A DNA stretch of 64,000 bases from Oerskovia flava (GTDB lineage Bacteria; Actinomycetota; Actinomycetes; Actinomycetales; Cellulomonadaceae): the NCBI RefSeq assembly GCF_026163685.1, contig NZ_JAOXSR010000003.1, positions 248,001 to 312,000 on the forward strand. Direction: 5' to 3'. Shown here in pieces: positions 35,447-43,755 of the stretch (positions are counted from its first letter, which is position 1; every line of letters begins with the position of its first letter). The position numbers and the translations under genes were made by a program. The notes beneath the pieces were generated by a model, which worked only from the letters and a program-made list of their open reading frames with translations, made no database searches and was not told the origin of the DNA.

Positions 35447-36013
35447 ATGGCACGACCTCCTGCTCCCGACGGGCTCGCCCGCGTCGAGGCGTTCTGCAAC
35501 ACCGCCGTGCTGCTGCACGCCACGGACGAGCTCGCGACCGTCGCCGGCGCGCGCGCCTGGGCGAGCAGGGACGCGGGGCGCGGTGCGGCGCCCCGGCTCG
35601 ACGAGCCGGTCCGCGCGGCGCTTGTCGAGGTCCGCGAGGCCGTCCGGGGCTTCCTCGCCGACCGCACGGACCCCGCGGTCCGCGCGGCGCTCAACGGGCA
35701 CGTGGCCGCGCTGCTCGGTCCGCCGCAGGTCGGAGGCGACGGTCGGCTCGCTCTCGCACCACCGGGATCGCTCCGGGGCACGACGGCGGACGTGGTGGCC
35801 GCGCTCGTCGGACCGGCGCTCGCCGAGCTGCTGCGCGACGGGCTGGACGGTCGCGGCGCGCGGCTCAAGGTCTGCGCGAACCCGGGGTGCCGGTGGGTCT
35901 TCTACGACCGGGCGCCGGCCGCGAACGGCGTCTGGTGCGACATGAACGTCTGCGGCGCCCGGCACAAGATGCGGACCTATCGCAGCGCGGCCGCGGCGGG
36001 CGTGGCCTCGTGA
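35447..36013 (+). CDS. CGNR zinc-finger transcriptional regulator
   Basis: This 188-residue protein has an N-terminal ABATE/RsbR-like helical domain and a C-terminal CGNR zinc finger. The four zinc cysteines are seen in VCANPGCRW and WCDMNVCGARHKMRTYR. The signature CGNR reads CGAR here, a common variant. Such proteins are stress- or substrate-responsive repressors. It probably controls the divergent hydrolase and overlaps moaB by four bases downstream. Confidence 0.85.
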   Translation: MARPPAPDGLARVEAFCNTAVLLHATDELATVAGARAWASRDAGRGAAPRLDEPVRAALVEVREAVRGFLADRTDPAVRAALNGHVAALLGPPQVGGDGRLALAPPGSLRGTTADVVAALVGPALAELLRDGLDGRGARLKVCANPGCRWVFYDRAPAANGVWCDMNVCGARHKMRTYRSAAAAGVAS

Positions 36014-36561
36014 CCGCCCCCGGGTCCGGTGCCTCCGCAGCCGACGCGGCCGTGGGCCGGGCCGAGATGCACGTGGCCGTCGTCACCGTCTCGGACCGCT
36101 GCTCGCGCGGCGAGTCCGTCGACCGGTCCGGTCCGCTCCTCGTCGGGCTCCTCACCGCCGCGGGGTACGCGCACGTCACGACGCGGATCGTGCCCGACGG
36201 CGTGGAGTCGGTCCGCGACGTCCTCACCGCGGTCCTCGCGGACGGGGCGAGGCTCGTGCTCACGACGGGAGGGACCGGTGTCGGGCCGCGTGACCTCACG
36301 CCCGAGGGGACGGCCACCGTCGTCGAGCAGGAGGTCCCGGGCATCCCGGAGGCGATCCGCCGCTACGGGGCGTCGTCGGTGCCCGCGGCCGTGCTGTCGC
36401 GTGGCATCGCGGGGATCGTCCGCGAGGCCGCCGGCAGCGCCGGAGAGCGCGCGCTCGTGGTGAACCTGCCCGGGTCGACCGGCGGCGTCCGCGACGGCTG
36501 GGCCGTGCTGGAACCCCTGCTGGGGCACGTGTTCTCCCAGCTCGACGGCGGGGACCACTGA
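36010..36561 (+). CDS. moaB: Molybdopterin biosynthesis protein MoaB/Mog
   Basis: This 183-residue protein adenylylates molybdopterin so that MoeA can insert molybdenum. Family motifs are VVTVSDRCSRGESVDRSGP, LTTGGTGVGPRDLTPE (the nucleotide-binding loop) and VVNLPGSTGGVRDG. The GTG start overlaps the CGNR stop by four bases; a later ATG at 36067 would remove a non-conserved Ala/Gly-rich leader and is also possible. It is apart from the main cofactor operon at 50.8-53.8 kb but near the molybdate importer. Confidence 0.9.
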   Translation: MTAPGSGASAADAAVGRAEMHVAVVTVSDRCSRGESVDRSGPLLVGLLTAAGYAHVTTRIVPDGVESVRDVLTAVLADGARLVLTTGGTGVGPRDLTPEGTATVVEQEVPGIPEAIRRYGASSVPAAVLSRGIAGIVREAAGSAGERALVVNLPGSTGGVRDGWAVLEPLLGHVFSQLDGGDH

Positions 36562-36587
36562 CCGCACCCGTCGGGCGCCCGCCGTCC

Positions 36588-37637
36588 TCAGGGGTGCAGG
36601 ACGATCTTCCCCACGTGCCGTCGGTGAGCGAGCTCCTCCTGCGCGCGGGCGGCCTGGTCCAGGGGGAACGTCGCCGAGATGACGGGCTGGATCGCGCCGT
36701 CGCGCGCCATCTCCATGAGCAGGTCGAAGTGCGCGGGCGTGTGCATCGAGGAGCCGATCAGCAGCGCGTTGTGCAGGTAGAGGCGGCGCACGTCGAACGC
36801 CACGTCGTACCCGCCGAGCGCACCGGCGACCACCCACCGGCCACCCTCCCGCAGCAGCGGCAGGCCCTCGCCCACCAGGTCCCCGGCCACCACGTCGAGG
36901 GCGACGTCGATGCCCTCCGGGGCGGCCGCACGGACCTGCTCGACGACGTCCTGCGCGCGGTCGACGACCGTGTGCGCGCCCGCCTCGCGGACCGCGGCGA
37001 TCTTCGAGCCGCTGCTCACGGCGACCACGCGCGCGCCCCGCGCGCGGGCGATCTGCACCGCGGCCAGGCCGACTCCGCCGGAGGCTCCCGAGACGAGCAC
37101 CGACTCACCCGCCTGCAGCCTCGCCCGCTCGACCATGCCCAGCGCGGTGCCGTACGCCGTCGGCAGCGCCGCGAGCTGGTCGTCCGTGAGCGGGGAGCGC
37201 GTCACGTCGTGCACACGGTCGGCGGGCGCGGTCACGTACTCGCCGTACCCGCCGTCGCGCTCGCTCCCCAGGAGGCCGACCGGGTGCGCGTGGGGGCCGT
37301 CGGTGTCGTAGATCGCGGGATCGACCACGACCCGACGCCCGATCAGGCCGTCGTCCACACCGTCGCCGACCGCGGCGACCTGCCCGGCCACGTCGGCGCC
37401 CTGGATGCGGGGGAAGTCGATCGGGCCGCGCCAGCCCGAGAGCGCCTCCGGTGACCCCGGGCGCCCGTAGGTGCCCTCGCGGGTCCACAGGTCGGTGTTG
37501 TTCAGCGCGACCGCGCGGACGCGCACGAGCACCTCGCCCGCGCCGAGCGTCGGGACGGGTACGTCCGCCTGCTCCAGGACGTCCGGTCCTCCGTGCTCGA
37601 CGATCCGCACGGCTCGCATGGTGGTCGGCACAGTCAT
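36588..37637 (-). CDS. NADPH:quinone oxidoreductase-like MDR protein
   Basis: This 349-residue protein of the medium-chain dehydrogenase/reductase superfamily has the N-terminal motif ALNNTDLWTREGTYG, the NADPH-binding VSGASGGVGLAAVQIARARG and no structural-zinc cysteines, so it belongs to the quinone-oxidoreductase group. The ATG has an optimal AGGAGG. It is divergent from a TetR regulator, with two palindromic sites between, so induction by an electrophile or quinone is plausible. The actual substrate is unknown. Confidence 0.85.
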   Translation of the reverse strand: MTVPTTMRAVRIVEHGGPDVLEQADVPVPTLGAGEVLVRVRAVALNNTDLWTREGTYGRPGSPEALSGWRGPIDFPRIQGADVAGQVAAVGDGVDDGLIGRRVVVDPAIYDTDGPHAHPVGLLGSERDGGYGEYVTAPADRVHDVTRSPLTDDQLAALPTAYGTALGMVERARLQAGESVLVSGASGGVGLAAVQIARARGARVVAVSSGSKIAAVREAGAHTVVDRAQDVVEQVRAAAPEGIDVALDVVAGDLVGEGLPLLREGGRWVVAGALGGYDVAFDVRRLYLHNALLIGSSMHTPAHFDLLMEMARDGAIQPVISATFPLDQAARAQEELAHRRHVGKIVLHP

Positions 37638-37653
37638 CGTCTCCTCCTGAGTA

Positions 37654-37689
37654 TACTGATCTGTAAATGCCACCGTACACCGATCGGTA
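37654..37689. promoter_or_regulatory. Paired TetR-type operators
   Basis: TACTGATCTGTA (37654-37665) and CACCGATCGGTA (37678-37689) share the palindromic pattern YACYGATCKGTA; the second contains the perfect ACCGATCGGT. They lie 24 bases centre to centre in the 65-base gap between the oxidoreductase and TetR genes and likely bind that TetR protein, controlling both genes. Confidence 0.6.
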
Positions 37690-37702
37690 AAGGAGCGCAG
37701 CG

Positions 37703-38278
37703 GTGCAGGAAGCGCAGACGATGTCACCCGCCGGCCGCCGGATCCTCGAGACCGCCGAGGACCTCTTCTACGAGCGCGGGATCACGGCGGTCGGCGTGGA
37801 CCTCATCGCGGAACGCTCGGGCGTGACCAAGCGGACGCTGTACAACCAGTTCGGCTCCAAGGACCGGCTCGTCGCGACGTACCTCGCGGAACGCGACCAG
37901 CGGTGGCGGGCGCACGTCCGCTCGGCCGTCGAGAGCTGCGACGACCCCGTCGAGGCGGTGACCGCCCCCTTTGTCGCGCTCCACACCTGGAACGAGGGAA
38001 GCGCCCGAGGCTGCGCCTTCATCAACGCCCTCGCCGAGCTGCCCGACGCCGAGCATCCCGCCCATCGCATCGCCGCGCACCAGAAGCTCTGGTTGTTGAA
38101 CCTCTTCGCGGAGCTCGCCACCGCCGCAGGCTGCCCCGACCCCGACACGCTCGCCACGCGGCTCCTCGTCCTGCACGAGGGCGCGCTCGCCCTGCAACCG
38201 CTCCCCGTCGACGCCCTGCCGGAGTGCACGAGGCTGGCCCACGAGCTCGTCCGTGCCGGCGTCGAGGCCGTCGAGTAG
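37703..38278 (+). CDS. TetR-family regulator
   Basis: This 191-residue repressor has the TetR HTH near residues 30-50 (GVDLIAERSGVTKRTLYNQF) and a helical ligand domain. GTG start with AGGAG seven bases upstream. It diverges from the quinone oxidoreductase and probably regulates it through the two palindromes between them. The sequence CAFINALAELPD is typical of the YxaF/LmrA-like group. Ends at a strong hairpin. Confidence 0.88.
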   Translation: MQEAQTMSPAGRRILETAEDLFYERGITAVGVDLIAERSGVTKRTLYNQFGSKDRLVATYLAERDQRWRAHVRSAVESCDDPVEAVTAPFVALHTWNEGSARGCAFINALAELPDAEHPAHRIAAHQKLWLLNLFAELATAAGCPDPDTLATRLLVLHEGALALQPLPVDALPECTRLAHELVRAGVEAVE

Positions 38279-38287
38279 CCGGAGCAG

Positions 38288-38324
38288 ACGTGGCCGGGTC
38301 CCGGTGGTCGGGACCCGGCCACGT
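38288..38324. terminator. Bidirectional terminator hairpin
   Basis: A perfect 15-base inverted repeat (38288-38302 with 38310-38324, seven-base loop) lies ten bases after the TetR stop and before the convergent glycosidase stop. It can end transcripts from both sides. Confidence 0.75.
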
Positions 38325-38383
38325 GCCGAGCGGTCAGGGCCGGTCGTGCCGGACCTCTCGTGACGGTCAGGATCGTCGGGCCC

Positions 38384-41300
38384 TCAGCACTCGTGCCCGT
38401 CGTAGCCGGCGGTGAGGGTCGCCGACTCGTCCCCGTGGGTGACGTCCCAGGTCGCGGTGCCGGGCTCCAGCGCCGTGGCCCGGGAGTTGAACGTCTGGAA
38501 CGCTGACTTCCCGGGACCGACGTCGGCGAACGACTTCTTGCCGAACGGGGTCGTGACGGTGAGGTCGACGGGGTCGTCCTCGTCGTTGGTCGCCCGGACC
38601 GTGAGGAAGGCCCTGCCCCCGAGGCAGCGGGCAGCCGCCTCGATCGTGACGTCCAGCTCGTCCGCCGCGACCGCGGACGTCGGGGTGATCGTGATCTTGT
38701 CGAGGTGGGGTGCGTACTGCGAGCGTAGGAGCACACCCGGCCAGACGTCGGAGGCGTAGGTCACCCCGTCGTAGTTGGGCTTCTCCTCGGACGAGAACCG
38801 GATGGAGTTGGTGCCCTCGTCCAGCTCGACGAACACGGTGAGGTCCCAGAAGTTGTTCTGGTGGAACGAGTGCGGGAACGGCACCTTCTGGACCTCGCCG
38901 CCGTTCACCGAGATGTGGGCGTAGCGGGCGAGGGGGTCGGGGTTGTAGTGCGTGGCCGGCGACTGCTCCTGGTTGGAGTAGCGCACGGTCATCGCGTACG
39001 TGCCCGCGGCGGGCGCCTCGACGTCGGTGAACGTCAGCGTGCTGGCGTTCCCCGGTTCGCCGCCGACGTTCGTGACGGCCTGACCACCGCTGGCCAGCGT
39101 CAGGGTCGACACCTCGGCCGTGCCGGCGAGCTCGCCGTCCTCGGCCTCGTAGTCGGTCCCCGTCAGGGCGTCCGCGTCGAAGCTCACGCGCAGCCGGTCG
39201 ACGAGCGTCGTGCCGGAGCTGCCCTGGACCGTGACCTTGTTGATGCCACCGACCAGGAACGTCGTCACCTCGTCCGCGGTGGTGATCTCCCGGTCGTTGA
39301 CGACCAGGGTGCGCCCGCCGTCACCGGAGGCGTCCACCGAGAGGTGAGCACCGGCGTCGGTGGGGGAGTAGACCCAGAACGTCACCGACTGGTCCGCGCC
39401 GACCCGTGCGACACCGGACCCGGACACGCCGTCGACGCCGTAGTCGAGGACCGCGCCGTCGAGAGAGGCGTACTCGGCCTCGTAGCTCTCCTCGGTGTGC
39501 TCGGCGTTCGGCAGGGACAGGTCGATCTTGTCGACGATCGCGTCGCCCACGGTCGCCCCCGTGCCGTCGAGGCTCCGTGCGGCGAGGGTGATGACGTGCT
39601 CACCGGCGGTCAGGTCGACGGTGGTGTCGGCGTGGTCCCACACCACCCACTTGTACCCGAGGGGGAGGTGGATCTCCTGCTCGGTGGCGGGGTCGTCGTC
39701 GACGCGCAGGAACACGTTGGTCGGGCCCTGGTCCTGGACGGCCGCGTAGGTGTTGAGCGAGTTCGCGAAGACGCTCAGGTCGTAGGTGCCGTCCTGGGGG
39801 ACGTCGACGGTGAAGTCGAGCGTGACGTCCGACCCGGTGCGCAGACCGCCGACGTTGTACTCGCCGGACGTGTAGAAGCTGCCCTGGCGGGTGGGGCCAC
39901 CCTCGGGACCGTTGCGGGACCAGCCGGTCCCGGTGTGCGCGGCGTCCTCGGCCTCGTACGTCGCCTCCCAGACGGTCGGGCTGGTCGAGCTCGCGGACGC
40001 GTTCGACCCGGGGGTGAGGACGACCTGGTAGGCCGACTCGGCGTCCAGCGCCGGGGCGTCGTCGCCGCCGAAGTGGACGAGGAGGCCGCCGTTGGTGACC
40101 TGGGCGTCGTACTCGGCGACGGTGGGCGGGTTCGCGGAGTCGCCGATCTGACCCGTCCAGCCGATCTCCTTGATCTGCACGTGGACCGTGTCACCGAGCA
40201 GGTCGGTGGGCACGTTCTCGTAGGCGACGAAGGTCTCGCCGCCGGCGCCGCCGAGGATGGTGCGAACCTGCGCCTTCTCCTCGTCGAGGGTGGCCACGCC
40301 CTGCAGGGTGTAGCTGACGTTCGGGCGCGGCGGGGTGACCTTGACGGTGTTGCCGCTCATCTGCGCGTAGGCGTTGAGCAGCCACCACTGGCCGTTGGCG
40401 CGGTTGGCCTGCACGGCGGAGTCGGACAGGTTGCCGTCGATGTTCCAGTAGGCGATGTCGCCGAACACCTTCTTGTCCTCCAGCGCGGAGACCCACTGGA
40501 TCATCTGGCCCGGCACGGAGGTGTGGTAGTTGAACGCGTACTCGGTGATGTTGATCGGCAGCTCGACGCCCTCGTGCTCGGTGCCGGCGAAGATGTCGCG
40601 CTCCCAGCCGCGGTATCGGTCGACCGAGCTGCGGATGGTCGCCGGGTTGGACAGCTCGTGCCAGGCGACGATCTCGGGCACGGTGCCGGCCTCGACGGTG
40701 TGGGCCATGAAGCCACGGACCTGGTGGTAGAGGATCGACGTGTTCGGTCCGCTGATGCGGGCCTCGGGCCACTTGTCCTTGATGAGGTGGTAGGCGCGGT
40801 CCCAGGCGGCGAAGAAGTCGGTCGGGTCGTCGAGCCAGCTGACGCGGTTGTAGCTCCACTCCCCGGTGCCGAACATGTTGCCCTCGGGCTCGTTGTACGG
40901 CATGAGGACGATGTTGTCCTGGTACTCCTCGGGCAGCTCGAGGATCTGGTCGACCTGCAGCTCGAGCTTCTCCATGTACAGGTCGAGCTTCTCCTCGGGC
41001 GTGTCCCCGGGCCACTGGTACGGGAAGCCGCGGTGGACGTCGGTCATGTAGATGTACACGTCGCCGTCGGAGGAGTCGGCGATGGGCTTGACGACCTCGA
41101 GGGCGTCGGCGCCCGGGTGCTGCGGCCCGTCCTGGGCCTTGGTGGCCACGGTGCGCAGGTTGATGGCGTCCAGCAGGTTGTTCGAGGGGAGCCCCTGGTC
41201 GTACAGGCCGTACAACGTGCCCGAGGCCCCGCCGTGGAACGCGCCGGTGTCGTCCGCGAGGTCGACGGTCATCTGGCCGGGAAGCGTCACCCGGACGGTG

Positions 41301-42385
41301 GCCGTCACGGTCGTGCCGGTACCCACCACGACGCCGTCGACGGTGAACTGCCCGGTCTGGGCGTACGCGCTCGGGTCGATCTCGTCCCACTCGACGTCGA
41401 CCGCGCGCGCGATCCCGTCGCTGAAGGTGGCGTTCGCCGTCACGGGCAGCGTGGGAGCCGTGCCGCGCGTCGTCTCCACGGAGAAGCTGGTCGGGGAGAC
41501 GGACTCCAGCGTCGGGAGGTCCTGCCCGTACAGCTCGGCCACGCCGTCCGCCCCCAGGGCTGCGCCGTAGACGCGGAAGTCGTCGAGGGCACCGTCGAAG
41601 AAGGGATGGCCGGACCAGAAGGGCTTGCCGAGGAATCCGGAGGTGGTGTTCGTCGGCGAGTGCATGACGGCGTCGAGGTCGAGGGCGGCGTGGGTGCTGC
41701 CGATCTTCCGGCCGTTGAGGTAGTAGGTGATCGTGGACTGGTCGATCACGGTGACCGCGTTGACCCAGCTGCCCACCGGGAGCTTGCCGACGCTGGAGAC
41801 GCCGACCTCGGCGCCGTTGTTGACCGGCTTGATGGACGAGCGCGAGCGTGGGTCGCCGCCGAAGGAGGGGGTCAGGAACGTCGCGCGGGTGTTGTCGCGG
41901 CCGAGGTTGTAGACCCACTGGAAGTCAGGTCCGCCGTCCCACCTGACCCAGGTGGAGATCGTGGCGGCCTCGAGCCCGTCGAACACGCCGTTCGGGATCT
42001 CGACGTAGGGCGCGGAGGTCGATCCGGAGGCGCCGCCGGGCAGCGCGAGCGCGGCGCTCCCCGTCCTGGCCCCTTCGGGGAAGGTTGCGTTCGCCGCGTT
42101 GACGAGCGTCCCGTCCAGCCCGGAGGGGGACAGGTCCTCGATCACGCCGTCGCCGACCTGGGCGGGTTCGAAGTCGTAGTGCAGGACGAGCGCGTCGTCC
42201 GGCACGTCAGCGCTGGCGGCCGGTGCGAGCACCACGGCGGAGCCGAGGGTCGCCACGGTCAGGGTGGCGGCGAGCCCGCCGCTGATCGTCCTGAAGAGCG
42301 GAGTCGCGTGCTGGCGCGAACGCGCCTGTGTACGTCGTCGTACCACTGGATCCAACTTTCTCGTGTGACTGGACAGCCGGCGCAC
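38384..42385 (-). CDS. Secreted multidomain glycosidase (LamG, Ig-like, GH-A-like, CBM6/35-like)
   Basis: This 1333-residue exported protein has a long signal peptide ending near PAASADV, a LamG/concanavalin-like domain (about residues 65-275), a Big_4-type Ig-like part (DVEWDEIDPSAYAQTGQFTV) and a TIM-barrel-like catalytic region. MPYNEPEGNMFG resembles the clan GH-A acid/base motif (NEP) and NITEYAFNYH the nucleophile strand, closest in look to GH39-type enzymes, but I cannot fix the family. Three CBM6/35-like domains follow, starting YEAEDAAHTG, YEAEYASLDG and YEAEDGELAG, then the two-cysteine C-terminal module. The GTG start is uncertain; no ideal Shine-Dalgarno is near. A GAACCGGTTC operator lies 48 bases upstream. 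Confidence 0.75.
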   Translation of the reverse strand: MRRLSSHTRKLDPVVRRRTQARSRQHATPLFRTISGGLAATLTVATLGSAVVLAPAASADVPDDALVLHYDFEPAQVGDGVIEDLSPSGLDGTLVNAANATFPEGARTGSAALALPGGASGSTSAPYVEIPNGVFDGLEAATISTWVRWDGGPDFQWVYNLGRDNTRATFLTPSFGGDPRSRSSIKPVNNGAEVGVSSVGKLPVGSWVNAVTVIDQSTITYYLNGRKIGSTHAALDLDAVMHSPTNTTSGFLGKPFWSGHPFFDGALDDFRVYGAALGADGVAELYGQDLPTLESVSPTSFSVETTRGTAPTLPVTANATFSDGIARAVDVEWDEIDPSAYAQTGQFTVDGVVVGTGTTVTATVRVTLPGQMTVDLADDTGAFHGGASGTLYGLYDQGLPSNNLLDAINLRTVATKAQDGPQHPGADALEVVKPIADSSDGDVYIYMTDVHRGFPYQWPGDTPEEKLDLYMEKLELQVDQILELPEEYQDNIVLMPYNEPEGNMFGTGEWSYNRVSWLDDPTDFFAAWDRAYHLIKDKWPEARISGPNTSILYHQVRGFMAHTVEAGTVPEIVAWHELSNPATIRSSVDRYRGWERDIFAGTEHEGVELPINITEYAFNYHTSVPGQMIQWVSALEDKKVFGDIAYWNIDGNLSDSAVQANRANGQWWLLNAYAQMSGNTVKVTPPRPNVSYTLQGVATLDEEKAQVRTILGGAGGETFVAYENVPTDLLGDTVHVQIKEIGWTGQIGDSANPPTVAEYDAQVTNGGLLVHFGGDDAPALDAESAYQVVLTPGSNASASSTSPTVWEATYEAEDAAHTGTGWSRNGPEGGPTRQGSFYTSGEYNVGGLRTGSDVTLDFTVDVPQDGTYDLSVFANSLNTYAAVQDQGPTNVFLRVDDDPATEQEIHLPLGYKWVVWDHADTTVDLTAGEHVITLAARSLDGTGATVGDAIVDKIDLSLPNAEHTEESYEAEYASLDGAVLDYGVDGVSGSGVARVGADQSVTFWVYSPTDAGAHLSVDASGDGGRTLVVNDREITTADEVTTFLVGGINKVTVQGSSGTTLVDRLRVSFDADALTGTDYEAEDGELAGTAEVSTLTLASGGQAVTNVGGEPGNASTLTFTDVEAPAAGTYAMTVRYSNQEQSPATHYNPDPLARYAHISVNGGEVQKVPFPHSFHQNNFWDLTVFVELDEGTNSIRFSSEEKPNYDGVTYASDVWPGVLLRSQYAPHLDKITITPTSAVAADELDVTIEAAARCLGGRAFLTVRATNDEDDPVDLTVTTPFGKKSFADVGPGKSAFQTFNSRATALEPGTATWDVTHGDESATLTAGYDGHEC

Positions 42386-42432
42386 TCGCCCCCGGGTCGT
42401 CTCCTCCGTGCGAGCGCCCGACGCTGGGCGTG

Positions 42433-42446
42433 GTGAACCGGTTCGA
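42433..42446. promoter_or_regulatory. Second LacI operator type, copy 1
   Basis: GAACCGGTTC (42435-42444) is a perfect ten-base palindrome inside GTGAACCGGTTCGA. It lies between the divergent glycosidase and LacI genes and matches 12 of 14 positions of the site before the binding-protein gene at 43670. Confidence 0.68.
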
Positions 42447-42575
42447 TTACGCTAGCCTGACCTGTGAGGGTGGTCAAGGGTGCGTTCACGACAACAGCTC
42501 GCCTTGTTCGACGGCGCGAGGTGGCCTCCATCAACCCCGCGGCGCGCGGGATCCACGGGCTGAAGGAGAGGGCAC

Positions 42576-43583
42576 ATGGCGAACATCGGAGACGTCGCAC
42601 GGGAGGCGGGGGTCTCGCGCAGCACGGTGTCGTACGTGCTGTCGGGCAAGCGCACGATCTCGCAGGAGACCAAGGACCGTGTGTACGCGGCGATCCAGCG
42701 GCTGGACTTCTCGGTCCGCTCCAGCGCCCGAGCCCTCGCCACGGCCCGCACCATGAACATCGGCGTGGTCGTCCAGTTCCACCACGCCGAGTTCCAGCCG
42801 GCGCTCGCCGCCTACCTCGTGGCGTTGTCCGACGCCGCCCGGGAGTCCGGCTACGGCCTGCAGCTCATCACGGACGGCGACGGCGTGCGTGCCGTGAGCG
42901 ACGCCATCGCCGGGCGGCAGGTCGACGGCCTCGTCCTGCTGAACGTCGTCTCCGACGACCCGCGCCTCGATCCCATCGAGAACGCCGGGTTCCCGGCGGT
43001 CCTGGTCGGCATGGCCGACGGCTCCAGCGTGGACGCGGTCGACCTGGACTTCGCCAGCGGCGCGCAGACCTTGGTCAACCATCTCCACGCCAGGGGCCAC
43101 CGGGAGGTGACCTTCGTGCGCTGGCCGCAGGAGATCTACGAGGCCGGCCACACCTTCGCCACGAGGTTCGAGCGTGCCGCGCGCGCCAGGGCGCGGCGCC
43201 TGGGGATCAGGCTCGTCGACCACTACTGCCGTCCCGAGCCGGCCGAGATCCGCCAGGACCTGCGTGACCTGCTGCACCGCCGTGACGCATCCACCGCGTT
43301 GCTCGTCCACAACGACGGCGCCGTCGCGATGTTGCCGACCGTGCTGCACGACGCGCACCTCGAAGTCCCCCAGGACCTGTCGGTGGTCAGCCTGCACTCC
43401 TCCGAGCTGGCCGACTTCTTCGCGCTGCCCTACACCTCGGTCGAGTCCCAGCCCGAGCTGGTGGCGCAGTCCGCCGTGCGGCTGCTCACCCAGCGCATGA
43501 CGGGCGCCGCCGAGACGACCACCTCGCACATGCTCGTGCCCCCGACGCTGGCCGATCGCGGCAGCGTGCGCGACCTGAGCTGA
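42576..43583 (+). CDS. LacI-family regulator of the second sugar island
   Basis: This 335-residue regulator begins directly with the LacI HTH (IGDVAREAGVSRSTVSYVLS) and the hinge (SSARALATARTMNIGVVVQF). The sugar-binding domain follows with QVDGLVLLNV and GHREVTFVRW. It is divergent from the multidomain glycosidase and upstream of the binding protein, two permeases and GH31, with matching palindromes before both transcription units. It should repress the island until its sugar is present; the sugar is unknown. Confidence 0.92.
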   Translation: MANIGDVAREAGVSRSTVSYVLSGKRTISQETKDRVYAAIQRLDFSVRSSARALATARTMNIGVVVQFHHAEFQPALAAYLVALSDAARESGYGLQLITDGDGVRAVSDAIAGRQVDGLVLLNVVSDDPRLDPIENAGFPAVLVGMADGSSVDAVDLDFASGAQTLVNHLHARGHREVTFVRWPQEIYEAGHTFATRFERAARARARRLGIRLVDHYCRPEPAEIRQDLRDLLHRRDASTALLVHNDGAVAMLPTVLHDAHLEVPQDLSVVSLHSSELADFFALPYTSVESQPELVAQSAVRLLTQRMTGAAETTTSHMLVPPTLADRGSVRDLS

Positions 43584-43612
43584 CCCGGCACCGCGCGGAG
43601 AGCGCGCCAATC

Positions 43613-43649
43613 ATCGAACCGTCGACTCCATCGGGGTTGACGGTTCGAT
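43613..43649. terminator. Inverted repeat after the LacI gene
   Basis: ATCGAACCGTC (43613-43623) pairs perfectly with GACGGTTCGAT (43639-43649) around a 15-base loop, followed by TCTTTG. It lies 29 bases after the LacI stop and suits a terminator. Its arms contain GAACCG, half of the nearby operator, so it might also be a weak LacI site. Confidence 0.5.
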
Positions 43650-43669
43650 TCTTTGTCAGTACTTTCAAC

Positions 43670-43683
43670 TCGAACCGGTTCGA
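43670..43683. promoter_or_regulatory. Second LacI operator type, copy 2
   Basis: TCGAACCGGTTCGA is a perfect 14-base palindrome, 72 bases before the binding-protein start. It is the best match in the window to the operator type of the adjacent LacI regulator and probably controls the transport and GH31 operon. Confidence 0.72.
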
Positions 43684-43755
43684 CAAGCCGGAGGCTGTGA
43701 CATCTCCGGAACGGACCGGGACGCAGCAACAGCCCTCGATGTGGAGGAAAGTGCG

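Noticed and set aside
43613-43649. Inverted repeat after LacI as a third operator of the second island
   Set aside because: Arms contain GAACCG but are separated by 15 bases and oriented as a stem after a stop codon, so terminator is the simpler reading.
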